Assembly (NCBI RefSeq): GCF_024679245.1
Contig: NC_090176.1
Span: 47,073,086 to 47,137,085, forward strand
Direction: 5' to 3'
Source: Pseudorasbora parva
Taxonomy: Eukaryota > Chordata > Actinopteri > Cypriniformes > Gobionidae
DNA: 64,000 nt
Part shown: one piece after another, positions 1 to 11,911 of the stretch
Numbering within the stretch: the first letter of the stretch is position 1
Layout of the letters: every line of letters begins with the position of its first letter
Position numbers and translations under genes: made by a program
Notes under the pieces: model-generated
The model's database searches: none
Seen by the model: only the letters and a program-made list of their open reading frames with translations
Told to the model about the DNA's origin: nothing

Positions 1-342
1 GGACTATCGAGCTTGTATAGCCTACTAACTTTATCGAGTTGTTCATGAGAACAGTTTGTGTTTTATGATCGCTATAACTCTAATCTTGTCATAATTGTAA
101 TATGTCGTTAGCTGGACTATCAGCTCGTGTACTATTTGTTCATGAGAACGGTTTGTATTTTTGTGATGGAAGGGGTGACTTTTTCATTTAATATTTGACC
201 TGGATTAGTTACACAGATTACGTATGTGTGGGGCAGAGCTATCAATATATGGCCGAGATCCTTTTTGATGGTAGGGGCGTGTTTGTTTTGGTGATTTGAA
301 ATAACAACAATGGTTACCAGATATCACTTATCCCACCTTTAA
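1..342. repeat. Right part of a TTAA-flanked DNA element
   Basis: The segment ends in CCCACCT followed by TTAA at 339-342, so its inverted end reads AGGTGGGATAAG, the TTAA|AGG form shared by many elements here. The left end lies outside the window. Positions 1-64 and 113-160 are diverged direct repeats (both contain TTGTTCATGAGAAC). No coding frame of interest. Confidence 0.5.
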
Positions 343-416
343 TCATAAAATGGCCCTGATATGTCACTAGACATTAAGAAATCATGTTCATTTCAAATAC
401 TTCTATCACTGACAAC

Positions 417-1337
417 TAGGGATGGGTATCGTTAAGGTTTTAACGGTATTACTACACTTATCGATACTGCTTATTGGTCCGGTACTTTAACGGTATTCTT
501 ATCTGTACTTTTTGAGATATATATAAAACACACACACACAATTAACAAAGATACACATTAATATAGGCCTACACAGTGCTTTAGTTTCAGGAAGAATTCT
601 AGCAATCAAATGTAAAATAACACTGCATAGTTTATCATAGATAGCCTAAATTAATGCTTATTAAAGCTGAAGTTATTCATTCAAGAGCTGTGAGTGATTT
701 TCTCTTTGCATTTGGTTGTTTAATTCGCAGTAATTCGTCAGCATGTTTATTTACACTGCTGCCTCTTTAAGACAGACGTGCAGATCTATAGGTGACTGAT
801 AATAGGCAGATGGACTATATTTTCTCCCAACTATATCCATAATAACAACGTCCATTTTAGACACAAACTGTGTTGTGTTTAAGAGACTCTCCAAGCCGGT
901 CATTTTGACATAGATGTTTGTGTTCATTTGATCGTTTAGACGCGAGTGTGAATCCGAAAGTGTAATTTGCTCGTCTCGTTGTGGGCTGTTTCAGAGCACG
1001 CGCCGACTTTGGAACAATCTCTTGCTCATATTTTTGTGCTTTTAATCGCTCTTTTTATTAATAAACGCGTTTCACACAATTTACCAACAGTGGCTAGACT
1101 GTATTTTACAACAATCACTGATCCTGCTGATTCTGTCATTGCGTTTGAGTTTTAGGGAGAAATGACAGCGTTGCTTCTCTGGGGAATTAATAAGTTGGGC
1201 TAGACATAAATATTATAATTGTAATCTTTGGAAGCCAAAATCTAAAATAAAATCAGACTATCACAGATCTAAAGTGTAACCAGGCTGTTTGAATTAGTTC
1301 TGTCCTCTGCCATCACTCATTAGGGCTGTCGTTTTGC

Positions 1338-1434
<97 letters not shown>

Positions 1435-1548
1435 TATTTTCAAAAGTACTGACAGCAGAACCGATAACGTCCTTGCTTATCGATACAACGGTCTTTCAAA
1501 ATTCACCCCCGGGGCCCGTTTAATAACGGTTTTCGGTACCCATCCCTA
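417..1548. mobile_element. Non-autonomous hAT-like element with 8-bp TSD
   Basis: The left end TAGGGATGGGTATCG mirrors the right end CGGTACCCATCCCTA. The flanks are a perfect 8-bp direct repeat, CTGACAAC, at 409-416 and 1549-1556. An 8-bp duplication with TAGGG-type ends is the hAT signature. The 1,132-bp interior has no transposase, so mobility would need a partner elsewhere. A 92-bp TC tract has grown inside it. Confidence 0.85.
1339..1430 (+). repeat. (TC)n microsatellite
   Basis: An uninterrupted TC run of about 46 units inside the hAT-like element. The serine-leucine reading frame across it is an artefact of the repeat. Confidence 0.95.
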
Positions 1549-1585
1549 CTGACAACAGTACTCCGGCCAGGATATTGTCATTTAA

Positions 1586-1842
1586 AAGTTGTTGTTGCAG
1601 CCCTCAACTGATGTTGACAGGTGTTTTGGCCTGAAGCTCCGCCCTCCACCTGTCTACCAATCACACAATCAGTAGTGTTTTGGCATCCGGGTTGCCAGAT
1701 CTGCTCAAGTTACCACAGCTGTAGATCTACAAACGTTCCTGCTGATCCTGCAGCCAATCTGGCAACCTCGAGTCAGGGGGGAGGGGGAGAGGGGATAGTG
1801 ATTGCAGTACCAGTTTTGGCCACAATCTTACATACACTTCCT
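1586..1842. repeat. TTAA-flanked dispersed repeat, copy A
   Basis: TTAA flanks the segment at 1582-1585 and 1843-1846, and the right end reads ACACTTCCT. A second copy of the same sequence lies at 54285-55619, interrupted by a hAT insertion. It includes a short internal inverted pair around GGTTGCCAGATCTGC and CCAATCTGGCAACC. No open frame looks real. Confidence 0.65.
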
Positions 1843-1846
1843 TTAA

Positions 1847-2700
1847 CTGACTTCAGAGAACAGTGAACATGCAAATATGTTGTTAAATTATTGAAATATT
1901 AACTTAATCTCGGGGGGGTGTAGTTCTATTTTAGTGTGATCTCATGCCCATGATCTCCCCCGGAAGGCACTCTTTCTGTCTGACTCCTGGGCTATTTCAT
2001 CATGAACTTTAATTCCCATAACCCATTGCCTGTACTCATTATGTTATGATTAGTTTGTGTCATTATCTTGTTAAGCCCTGCCTAAAAAGCCCTGTGTTTT
2101 CAATCACTCTTTGTAAAGTCTTGTATTTGTGTTACACTGCTATTTTGAGCGTGATCCTGGTTTACTGTGCCTTGGTGTTTGATTCTCTTCCTGTTATTCT
2201 GGATTAGCTTGTTGTGTTTGACCTTTTGCCTGTAATATGGATTATGATTCTGGATTATCCCAACAAACCTCCATTTGGATCTTCAAAGTCTCAGAGCAGT
2301 TTGTAACACAGAGGGGTTTGTATTAATGATGGGAGAAACTACGCTTTTTTTTTGTTTTTTTTTAGTGAAATGATTAACTTTTTTTCGAAACACCACATGC
2401 TGATGACCCCTGCTGGTCAGAACAGCTGCCAAACATGAATACAAACACCTTTTACCCATGGCAAATGTTTTATTGAAAGTAAAATCAAATGCAATGAACT
2501 AAACATCTAAAAAGAGTAAATATGAAGTGTCTGTATACGTGTTGTTTTATCAGTTTCCAGGGCTTGTTTTGCTGCTGGATGGCTTAGCTAAACAGAATAA
2601 TTGTAGTAAATATTATCTTATCTTATTATACTATACTAATGTGTAATTAAAACATCTACAAATGTATAAAACTGATCAGAAATGAAGTAAAATTCATAGA
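1847..2700. other. No gene; probable old dispersed repeat
   Basis: The text around 1960-2270 resembles interspersed teleost repeat sequence in composition but has no recognisable ends. No exon-like frame, RNA gene or regulatory motif could be supported. Confidence 0.3.
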
Positions 2701-2704
2701 CACC

Positions 2705-2818
2705 AGTTCAATAGTTCACGGCTGGGGGGGGGGGATGGGGGGGGGGGGGATCTCAGTAAATCCACATGATTCATGGGTTCAAACTGAGATCACCCCCAGC
2801 AGTGAACCATTGAAATTT
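2705..2818. repeat. Foldback with expanded G-tract
   Basis: The left arm (TTCAATAGTTCACGGCTGGG, then GATCTCAGT) pairs with the right arm (ACTGAGATCACCCCCAGC, then GTGAACCATTGAA). The right arm has only CCCCC, but the left arm has grown to G11-AT-G13 at 2724-2749. The tract has quadruplex-forming potential on the plus strand. Confidence 0.65.
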
Positions 2819-3948
2819 CAAAGAAACCATTTCAAAACTTTTAAAACCGCTATGATATGACAGAAAGCCTTGTTTCCTGAAATCATGTAGCAGTTTGATA
2901 TACACTCCAATCCACTAAATTGAAAGAAAAGTATTGTAAAGTTGTTTCAAACTCACCCATCACTAGTTTGTATGACAGAAAAAGTTAGCGAATCTCTAAT
3001 CTAAGCTAATAATACAATCCAAATGTCTCACTGTGTCATTGATGAAACAAACAGGAGGAGGCAGATGAAATCAAGCTTGGGTTAAGACCAAGCAAAGACT
3101 GAAGCCTCACTCTTTTATGATTGCATTATAGCTCAATAAAATCCCACAAAGTAATCTGATTTCATACAAAATGGAGAGAAAACCATACGATCACATTCAG
3201 GGGTGTGATTTATTAGTGCAAATTTGGATCCAGTCTAATCAAAGAGTGCAGGGTTTGTTCTGCTACCTGCTGTCTGCGGTCCAAATCTAATACAGGTCAC
3301 AGCAGGCTGGCTGAAGGCTTTTGTGATACTGACTGCATTGAATAAAATATGTCAATTTTCACATTCAGTTCCTATTAATACAAGCTCAGGACTTGGAAAC
3401 CCTTTTCCCAGTACAAATCATCATAATGCATTTCAACAGAGCACTTATTGGCACTACATAGAGGAACTCCAAGACATGCACAGAAATGTGTTGGATCTGT
3501 TAAACTGTGCACAAATATGATCTGAATCATTGTATAATGGCATGTCAAGTTAAAAATACTACAAAATGCATCTCACACTTTGTGCCATTTCATTGCATCC
3601 AAATGCAGTGCAAAGTTCCCCTCATAAATGCATCTGATTGTAGATTTTTGAACATGAAACCAACCTAAATATACAGGCAACCCTGATGATTTGGAAAATA
3701 TGCAGACTTTCAAACCTATTTGTCATCCCTTTGACTTTGAAGTACCCTTGAGATTTAACAACATTCCCATTTTCACGGTTCTCTGATGTAGGTGAACGGA
3801 AACAAAATGTGTTTTTCTGCTGTTGAGACTACAACAAACTAAACTGATTTGAATCGAAAATGCCAAAAAAGGGGAACAAAATGCTTCAAGGCTTGTCCAA
3901 ATAATGTGTTAACACTGTAATATCAATGCAGAATAGATGTGCTTTGAG

Positions 3949-3950
<2 letters not shown>
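2819..3950. other. Unassigned single-copy-like sequence
   Basis: No repeat family, coding exon or RNA gene recognised. Only short fortuitous frames occur, such as one at 3323-3520 with no recognisable domain. Confidence 0.4.

Positions 3951-4002
<52 letters not shown>
3951..4002 (+). repeat. (GT)n microsatellite
   Basis: A perfect GT run of 26 units. Confidence 0.95.
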
Positions 4003-4003
<1 letters not shown>

Positions 4004-4284
4004 TTGTTTTCCCTACACTCTGAGGAATAAATGTCTCTACTAGGGTAGTAAAACCAGAATCACCAGCCAACAGGATTCACGAGATGAGAAAAACTGCTTA
4101 ATAAATACTACATGCATCCTGCTTAATAAAAACAATGTATTAATGAAGATGCAGAAAGGTTTTGTATGAGAATTTGGGGATAGAAAATATCATAAACTTC
4201 TTATAAAAACAAAAGCTGCATTTATATGAAGATCCAGTGCACTTGTAGAAATACCAAGAGTTCACTCAAAGCAAGGAGAGTCTG

Positions 4285-4945
4285 CTTTTAGCTGTTATGC
4301 CAGCCGCAGCTGAACCGGCTTCCTGAACAGATCAGATGTGCTCCAACAGTAGCCACATTCAAATCCAGACTCAAAACACATCTGTTCAGCTGTGTATTTA
4401 CTGAATGAACTCTGAGCACTGTATGTCCGAGTTAAATATGATGAGTCAAAACTGGGTTTGATGGAAATAGTGAGTTTGACAATAAGGTTTGAGTCTGTGT
4501 AAATCTGTGGAGGGTATGATGAGTGAGTAAGGGTTTAACAAGAAGGTTCCTGAGTAAAAATCAGGGAATAGTGATCAAAATGGATGTTATGAACGTGTTT
4601 TGAGAAAGAAATGAATGAGAGGTGTTCTAATTAAGATGGTACATGTATGTAGGCTGTAAACTGAAGAATGTTTATCTTTATATCAGACCATTATTGTGGA
4701 TCTGACCATTTTATTTTATTTGATCTTATTTTTTTATTATTATTTTTTTATTACTATTATTATCTTTACAACTGTTTTAACTATGCTTGTTTTTAATTTT
4801 TTTATTCGTTTATATAGTATTCTTTTTTCTCATGCATTTGTTACCACTGTTTTAATTAATTTCTATGTAAAACACTTTGAATTGCCATTGGGTATGAAAT
4901 GTGCTATACAAATAAACTTGCCTTGCCTTGCCTTGCTTTGTTTGT
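4285..4945 (+). mobile_element. 5'-truncated LINE, 3' end
   Basis: Translation near 4300-4410 gives a short reverse-transcriptase C-terminal motif, LNRLPEQIRCAPTVATFKSR, followed by LKTHLFSCVFTE, as at the end of CR1/L2-like LINE polyproteins. Downstream is an AT-rich 3' UTR and the characteristic LINE tail (CACTTTGAATTGCC, then AATAAACTTGCC). It ends in short CTTGC-type tandem units near 4917-4940. Everything 5' is missing, as expected for incomplete target-primed reverse transcription. The exact clade is uncertain. Confidence 0.7.
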
Positions 4946-4984
4946 AGGTGTGTGCTAAGAATATTTCTCAGTGGAATACATGAA

Positions 4985-5480
4985 CAGACAAGTTTCATTT
5001 GTTTTATGGACACAATCCATACAGTACAAACTGTATATTCCATCTCCTAATCCTAACCCTACCCCTAAACCTAAAGAAAACTTTCTGGATTTTTACAAAA
5101 TTTTCAAAAAAAAACATCTGATTTAAAAGCGGTTTTCCTCTTTGGGACGGAAAACATTTTCTCATTTACTGATATTACAACTTGTGGGGACACTGTCTTC
5201 ACAACGCAGAATTTACCAGGAACACACACTTTTTTTACTGTTTTTATTTTTCACTGTTTTAATGATTTATGAGGAATTTCTACAGACGTTATAAGTTTGA
5301 TGCTGTACAAACTGTATATTCTCTGGCCTTACACTAACCCTACCCACTGAGCTAACATCACAGAAAACGTAATAACAGAAAGTCTAATTCTCACTTTCCA
5401 GTCTATTTCTGTTTATTTCACCTCATGTGCTCTACAGTAGAGCTCAAATGTCTCTAATTTACTGTAAACCTGGAAATAAA
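4985..5480. repeat. Two diverged copies of a CCTAA-rich teleost repeat
   Basis: GTACAAACTGTATATTC occurs at about 5025 and again at about 5306, each followed by a CTAACCCTACCC-like stretch. The two copies are in direct orientation. The CCTAA-like segment is too short and degenerate to be a telomeric array. Confidence 0.5.
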
Positions 5481-6060
5481 CAGACACTTCTTCAGCAGAA
5501 CATTTAATATTTTTTGTTAAGCACAAATGTTGAAAATATAAGTCTCACTAATGTTGGTGCCAATTCATCATCAAAGAACTTGCTGCACTGCTGTGGAAAA
5601 ACTATCATGAAGAAACAAAACCCTGAAACAGATTAAATCAAAAACACCCAAAGATTTATGCTTTTATTAATTTACATTTGAACATAGATATACTACCTGT
5701 GCCTATTGGCATGCTATGGCAGGGCGATATAATAATTGCAACAAATTCACTATACTTAAAAAAAAGTTAGAGTTAAATTTGACAATATCACTTTTAATGT
5801 GCTCTCTGTGGTTTCATTATAGCGTTTAATGTAGTTTTAATAGCATCTCTGATCCAAACTTCAGGGGCAAAAATAGCACATAAACTGATATTCACAGTCC
5901 GCTTCAATGAATTGATTCAAAACGGCTCAGTCTCACTCAAAAACTGCTAATGAATGTCTATAAGTGGGATTTTTCATGCATCAAAATGTTTTAGTATAAA
6001 TAAACATAGGTAAACACTGCTGTTTATTACTGTTCTGTTCTATTGATGCGTATCAAAAAC
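5481..6060. other. No feature recognised
   Basis: AT-rich sequence without inverted ends, RNA genes or plausible exons. Confidence 0.4.
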
Positions 6061-6814
6061 AGTGTGAAAAACATGCCTCGATTATTCGATGGCACCTTAG
6101 TCTAATTGAGTTCAGTATGACAGGCTGAGCACTCTTCACGCCGATTTGTCGTCGCTTTTGATTGATAAGGAATGCTTCCCTGAGCAGATGGCCAAACCAA
6201 CTGCAAATGGCCATGGGTAGAGAGCTAGTGCTTCAGCATTTGGGGCTTCTTACAAGACAAACCCCTGGAGGAAACTCTCTCTCTAGCACGTATGCAGCGC
6301 ACATACGTGTGGAGGTGACACACAAGGACACAGGAGGCCTATCATCACTCAATACCTTACCGTGAGTGGGAGGAGTGTGTGTTCGAGACAGATGCTTCCA
6401 TGTGCCACAGAGAACAGTGTGAACACTATATAAGGCACATACTGAAGGTATGTGAGACCAAGCTGGAGAGAGAAAATGAGCGGCTTTACTTAGAAATAAC
6501 AGGGATATATCACAGGCAACTTTATTTCTGTCATGACAGTTCTCGGAGGGTTTGGCAGGGTGATGGATATGACCATGTTGATATGTTTGGTGTTGGTGGA
6601 ATAGATCTGCTACGCTGCTGTTATTGCTACAATATAGCATACATGAATCACACGTAGCAGATCTATACAGGTTCTAAAAGCACGCTGAAAAAAATGCTAC
6701 AGCAAATGCTGACTAAGTATTTGAAGGTTGAGCAGTGAGCTCATTGGCTACTGATACAACGGGAACCAATCAGCGTCGCCCTATAGAGAATGACATGATT
6801 GCAAGCAGACTGAG
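6061..6814. repeat. Unidentified GC-richer block with 13-bp inverted repeat
   Basis: TAGATCTGCTACG (6602-6614) and CGTAGCAGATCTA (6653-6665) are inverted and enclose a 38-bp loop. Overlapping plus and minus frames of 92 and 135 codons occur here, but neither shows a recognisable domain. It is probably part of an old mobile element of unknown class. Confidence 0.3.
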
Positions 6815-6818
6815 TTAA

Positions 6819-7077
6819 AGGGATAGTTCACTTTAAAATGTCATCCTTTACTTACCCTTTAGTTGTTTCAAACCTGTATGAATTTCTTTCTTCAGCATAA
6901 CACAAGGGAAGATATTTTGAAGAATGTCAGTAACCAAAAAAAAAATACTATGTAAGCCAATGGCTCCAGGTAACTGTTTGGTTACTGACATTCTTCAAAA
7001 TATCAAAATATCAGGTTTGAAACAACTTAAGGGTGAGTAAAGGATGACATTTTTTTATTTTAAAGTGAACTATCCCT
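6819..7077. mobile_element. TTAA-flanked foldback MITE (GGGATAGTTCAC family)
   Basis: The ends AGGGATAGTTCAC and GTGAACTATCCCT are inverted, with TTAA on both sides (6815-6818, 7078-7081). Almost the whole 259 bp folds back: AAGATATTTTGAAGAATGTC on the left arm answers GACATTCTTCAAAATATC on the right. No coding capacity. Partial relatives lie near 9108, 16301, 40041 and 61772. Confidence 0.85.
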
Positions 7078-7129
7078 TTAAAATCTAATATTTAAAAAAA
7101 AAAATCAGTTGGCAGCAATTTGATCTGAT

Positions 7130-7505
<376 letters not shown>

Positions 7506-8524
7506 ACTGGGAGAGCAAATTTCAGACCAAGCTACAATTTCAAACTATAATTTCCATCTATTTTTAGAGTAACTATTAACTTTCTCTGGAGGATCGTTTT
7601 GAGCATAGCTAATATTTTTTTAGTAGTAAGTGGATTATCTAGCTACACTTTTTGAACAGTTTGCCAAACACTGAGAGAAGACGACATACAAAAAGAGAGA
7701 ATGAGAGGAGACCAGACGAGATGAGACACGATAAGAGAAGAGGATACAAGCAGAGAAGAAGACAAGGTGACAGGAGAGGAGAAAAGGACAGGTGAAAAAA
7801 AGACATGATCCAATTACCCTGGGAATTACCATCTGATACTATGAAGAGCGAGTGAGCGAGAGAGAGACGGAGACAGAGAGATAGACAGCAGCAGACATGC
7901 ACATACAGCTCTGCCATGATCTGCAAATCCATTCATCCTCCTCCTGAAGAAACACTCCACACTCAACCTGCTACAACAAAATCAATGTTTCATCCTTATT
8001 CTCAACCTAAAACTGTGATTTATGCACAGCCGATAGAAAAGAGCAGAGCTTCAGTGTCAACTCTCATACAAATGCAGACAAAAGAGCCAAAAACTGCAAT
8101 CTGACATGAGTGCAGGCGGAGAATACAGCATCTCCATATCCATACGAGCTCTCAGACACCACAGCACAGCCTGAGGAGGAACCAACACAATCACTCTGTG
8201 ACCTTTCGGTGCGATTTCAAAGCAACTTCAATTTGTCAAACAACTATAAATTGTCATGGCTCTGGATCTGTGACTTCAGCTTGTGTTGGAGAAACACGTT
8301 CTCCTTGAGAAATGCATCTGCTGCACCTGAGCATGGAAACACAGCATCATTTAGCCTGAAGGCTTCATCAGCAACTTCCTCCAGCTGTACGCATTAAAGC
8401 AAAACAAGCATACACATAAATGTCTGAGAGCATGACGAAGCAACACTGCATTTTGCTGGCTGGGTTACTTTTGTAGCTCCGCCCACATTGAGTTGCCATT
8501 AGATCCCCGTTCTGCTCCTCAAAT
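7506..8524. other. No gene; GA-rich patch at 7670-7890
   Basis: Positions 7670-7890 are purine-rich (GAGA, GAAGA motifs) but not a clean tandem. Short frames at 7916-8104 and 8110-8397 show no domain, signal peptide or conserved composition, so they are not called as genes. Confidence 0.4.
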
Positions 8525-8611
8525 ACACTACCCTTCAAATGTTTGGGGTTCATAAGATATTTGAATGATTTAAACACTTATGCTCACCAAGGGTACATTT
8601 ACCTTTAATTT

Positions 8612-8659
<48 letters not shown>

Positions 8660-9090
8660 GATTTGAATTTAATTCTTAATTGCTCTAACTGCTTTATTTA
8701 ATTGTTTTCTCTCTTTGTAGCACTGAGATTTTCTTTAAAATGCAAAGTGCTTCATAAATAAAATATATTACTATTATTATTATAATCATCATAATTAATT
8801 TGATCAAAACACAGTATAACTGCAATATTGTGAAATATAGTTTCAGTGTAAATTAAAGTTATCCTTCAGAAATCATTCCAATATGATGATTCGCTGCGCA
8901 ACAAAAATGTCTTAATTATCAGTGTTGAAATCTGCTTCATGTTTTTTTTTTTTTAAACCGTGACACATTTTTCAGGATTCTTTGATAATAATTTGTTTTG
9001 TATGCAACATATTTTGTAACATTTTACATGTCTTTATAATGTCACTTTTGATCAATTGAATGTCCTTGCTGATTAATAGTATAATTTTTA
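8525..9090 (+). mobile_element. MITE (CACTACC end) split by a LINE tail
   Basis: The left end CACTACCCTTCAAATGTTTG and the interior motifs (GCTCACCAAGG; CCTTCAGAAATCATTCCAA; GTCACTTTTGATCAATTGAA) define a MITE family repeated three more times in this window. It is broken at about 8612-8795 by a GT tract plus a LINE-like 3' tail. The right terminus is lost. Confidence 0.65.
8612..8795 (+). mobile_element. (GT)n and LINE-like 3' tail insertion
   Basis: A GT run (about 8616-8659) is followed by a short 3'-end-like segment (AAAGTGCTTCATAAATAAA, then ATTATTATTAT). This is a typical LINE 3' end with a short tandem tail. The insertion splits the surrounding MITE. Confidence 0.5.
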
Positions 9091-9107
9091 ATTATAAATG
9101 AATGCTG

Positions 9108-9430
9108 AAAGGGTTAGTTCACCCAAAAATGAAACCAAGCCTATGATTTACTCACCCTCAAGTTATCGTAGGTGTATGACATTCTTCTTTCAGACAAATA
9201 CAATCGGAGTTATATTTAAAAAGTCCAGGCTAACGTTAATCCAAGCAGTTGTTGTAGTTGTGTTTGAAGTCCATAAAAAATGCAGCTGTCCGTCAAATAA
9301 CGTGCTCCACACGACTCCGATGGGTTAATAGAGCCTTCTGATTCGAATCGTTGCGTTTGTGTAAGAAAAAGATCTATATTAAAAACGTTATAAAGGAAAC
9401 CTGCCTTGAAGTCTTCCATTGTAACCCACG
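9108..9430 (+). repeat. Left part of a GGGTTAGTTCACCC MITE
   Basis: It begins AAAGGGTTAGTTCACCC, then ATTTACTCACCCTCAAG and GGTGTATGACATTCTTC, as in the foldback arm at 16942-17672. The right arm is missing. Confidence 0.55.
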
Positions 9431-9817
9431 GCTGCTTAAGCCACAAGATGGCGCCAGCGTTAAGCACAGAAGTAGTACCGGTCAAGATAACTCGTAGTAC
9501 CCGGATGAGTGGTTGTTATCTGGAAATAACATACCGCTGGAATGCGCGATTGACCAATCAGAATCAAGTATTTCACAGAGCCGTGTAATAAGTAAGGAAT
9601 AACTGATGACGGGCCGTTGAATTATTAGAAAGATGTTCAGGTGATGGTTTCAAGTAATTTGTCAGGTTTTTGTCCTTAAAGCGCTCGTGTGTAAGGTTAA
9701 TTCTTTACGCATCTCATCATAAGCCTAAAAGCTAATTCCAAAACATCATTTTAGAGCTAGTAATGTAGGCTTGAGCCGCTGATAGCAGACTAATGCTGTT
9801 ATTAATATAGTCATTAG

Positions 9818-9821
<4 letters not shown>
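9431..9821. repeat. Probable DNA-element fragment
   Basis: The motif GACCAATCAGAATCAAG near 9550 recurs as CAACCAATCAGATTCAAG near 10550, on the other side of the GA tract. One disrupted element may span the interval. Confidence 0.35.
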
Positions 9822-9848
<27 letters not shown>

Positions 9849-10031
9849 ACGAGAGAACACGAGCGAGTGAGAGAGAGAGAAAACGAGAGAGCACGAGAGA
9901 GAGAGAGAGAGAGAGAACGAGAAAGAGAGAGAACGAGAGAGAGAGAGAGAACGAGAGAGAGAGAGAACGAGAGAACGAGAGAGAGAGAGAGAGAGAGAGC
10001 ACAAGAGAGAGAGAGAGAGAAAACGAGAGAG

Positions 10032-10096
<65 letters not shown>

Positions 10097-10106
10097 ACGA
10101 GAGAGA
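9822..10106 (+). repeat. Compound (GA)n tract, about 285 bp
   Basis: GA runs are interrupted by regular AACGAGAG and GCACGAGAG variants, and then a clean GA run fills 10037-10094. The strand asymmetry (all purine) gives H-DNA potential. The Arg-Glu and Ser-Leu frames over it are not genes. Confidence 0.9.
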
Positions 10107-10671
10107 TCACATCTCTACTAATAGCAAAACTGCAACTTTCTCTGCTTCAAGAACAGTTATCTCCTCGCTAGTGAGAAATGTCATGTAGTTTTTAAGTTGC
10201 TAAACTATTTTACTGATAAAATCATCAAAGCAGCGCTGACAACACGTTTCTGTGCGAGTGTGTGTCCATGCTGTATGTGTGTGTGTTTGAGTGCGAGAGA
10301 GAGCGGGAGAAAGAGAGTATGTGCTTTCCGTAAATAACAATGTAATTTTGTGGAAATAATTTGTCATTTTTATCTTATTGTTTACCATGTATTTGCTTGT
10401 TGAGTGTCGTTGTGGGTTTTGGTTCTTGGTTCCTTTGCTGTTGTCGGCCGTAAGGACCTTTGAAAAAAAACAAATCATTTGGCAAAGCGATATGGAAGTG
10501 TCGAGACCTGCCTGGAACTAGCTGTGCGTTTCCCCCCCAACGTTCATCAACCAATCAGATTCAAGAATTAAACAGCCCCCCCATTGTATAATATATGGCA
10601 AATCACTAAAGTTTCTTACCATAAAAGCTGGTCAAACATCAAGGAAGCCATGAAAATACAAAGTGCGCTCT
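10107..10671. other. No gene recognised
   Basis: AT-rich sequence with the CAACCAATCAGATTCAAG motif near 10550 and small GT/GAGA patches. No exon or RNA gene. Confidence 0.35.
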
Positions 10672-10830
10672 CTACACTGTCAGAAAAAAGGGTACATTAC
10701 TGTCACTGGGGTGGTACTCTAATGTACAAAACCGAAAAGGTACTAATATGTACCATTTAGTGTTGAGTAAGGTACAAGGATGAACCTTTTCACTTTTGTA
10801 CCTTAGAGTAAACACTACAGTGTACCCTAA
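10672..10830. repeat. GGTACA-type short MITE
   Basis: Multiple alternating GGTAC/GTACC motifs (GGGTACATTAC, GGTACTAATATGTACC, GTACCTTAGAGTA, GTGTACCC) form a short foldback typical of non-autonomous DNA elements in fish. Confidence 0.5.
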
Positions 10831-10849
10831 ATGGACAAACTTCTCTAAA

Positions 10850-11042
10850 CAGCGCTAGTCACTCTCTGCTCTCCGAATACCATTTTTTCCCATGTTGGCT
10901 ACCATAGCTTCTCTATGTGCTCCTAAGGGCGGTTGGGCTTTGGGTATTGTGTGTGTGTGTATGTGTGTGTGTGCGCCATTTCACAACCTCACCACTAGAT
11001 GCTGCTTAAAAACAAAACAAAAAAACACACACCAGACCTTTA
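10850..11042. repeat. Fragment of a TTAA-type element
   Basis: It ends CACCAGACCT followed by TTAA, the same right-end form as the other TTAA elements. The left end is not identifiable. It contains a short TG-rich patch. Confidence 0.4.
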
Positions 11043-11089
11043 AAACAACAATGCAAAATTGTAGTGCTCAAAATGTATTATGTAGTCAA

Positions 11090-11275
11090 CATCACTAGTT
11101 ACGTTTATATAAACACTTATTTTCCGATGTCCTCTCGATCGGACTAGAAAAAGTTTAAACCACTCCTTACAATCGGAATTGACCAATTCATTCCAATTGA
11201 TGTGATTACATGTGACTTTTATTCCAACTGTGCTACTAGTCTGATTACAATTGGATTATTAGGATCAATGTAAAC
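11090..11275. repeat. Short palindromic repeat fragment
   Basis: TTACGTTTATATAAACAC at the left and CAATGTAAAC at the right bracket a MITE-like segment. It serves as the target of the hAT-like element that follows. Confidence 0.35.
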
Positions 11276-11911
11276 TAGGGGTGTCCCCGACTAAGGATTT
11301 ACACATTCGAATCAGAATTTTCGAATCTCTCTATGGTCGACCGATAGTCGAATCATCTATGTGTGTGTAAACCATAGACTGGGAAAAAATAAACGGTATA
11401 AATGGGTTGGGAAAGGCAGGACACTAGTCAGTAGGAGGCTAAGACTATTTTTATTTTACTTTACACAAGGCACACAGCCACCACTTTTAATAAGTGATCA
11501 AAACTAGGCTACACTACACATTCGTAAATTAACCCTTCTCTCATAACATTTAAAAGCCGCGATCGAAACATCTTGTAGCACAGGGTGAAATCAGTATGTG
11601 CATTCACGATTTGAGGGAAATATACATTTAATCGCCGCTGACAGGCGTCGAATGCCGCCGTCGGTGTATATGTATTCGAATTTTAAAGGCGCAGCGCATC
11701 CGGTGCGAAGCTCAGTGCCCTTAAATGGGCGATGGTGCCTTAAGCGCCGCGACACGTCTTTATAACACTAATAAATTGAGCACCCCCATATTGCCAAAAT
11801 GGTATGAGCCTCGTTTCATAACACCCGCGAAGATTCGACCATGAGATCAGTGGTCGAATCCGGTCCTGCATATCGATGCATCGAATCTTCGACTATTAGG
11901 GGTCACCCCTA
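11276..11911. mobile_element. hAT-like MITE with imperfect 8-bp TSD
   Basis: The ends TAGGGGTG and CACCCCTA are inverted, and subterminal TTCGAAT/ATTCGA motifs recur inside. The flanks ATGTAAAC (11268-11275) and ATGTAACA (11912-11919) agree at the first six of eight bases. No transposase in the 636 bp. Confidence 0.7.

Noticed and set aside
1334..1552. Serine-leucine frame over the TC tract, and similar frames over GT, GA and TA arrays (7.2, 9.8, 27.3, 37.0, 51.2 kb)
   Set aside because: Pure microsatellite translations.
5041..5080. Interstitial telomere (CCTAAC-like text)
   Set aside because: Only a few degenerate units. The same text recurs at about 5335 as part of a dispersed repeat pair.
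6233..6657. Overlapping 135- and 92-codon frames as genes
   Set aside because: No recognisable domain, frames on both strands, and an inverted repeat nearby. More likely an old mobile element.
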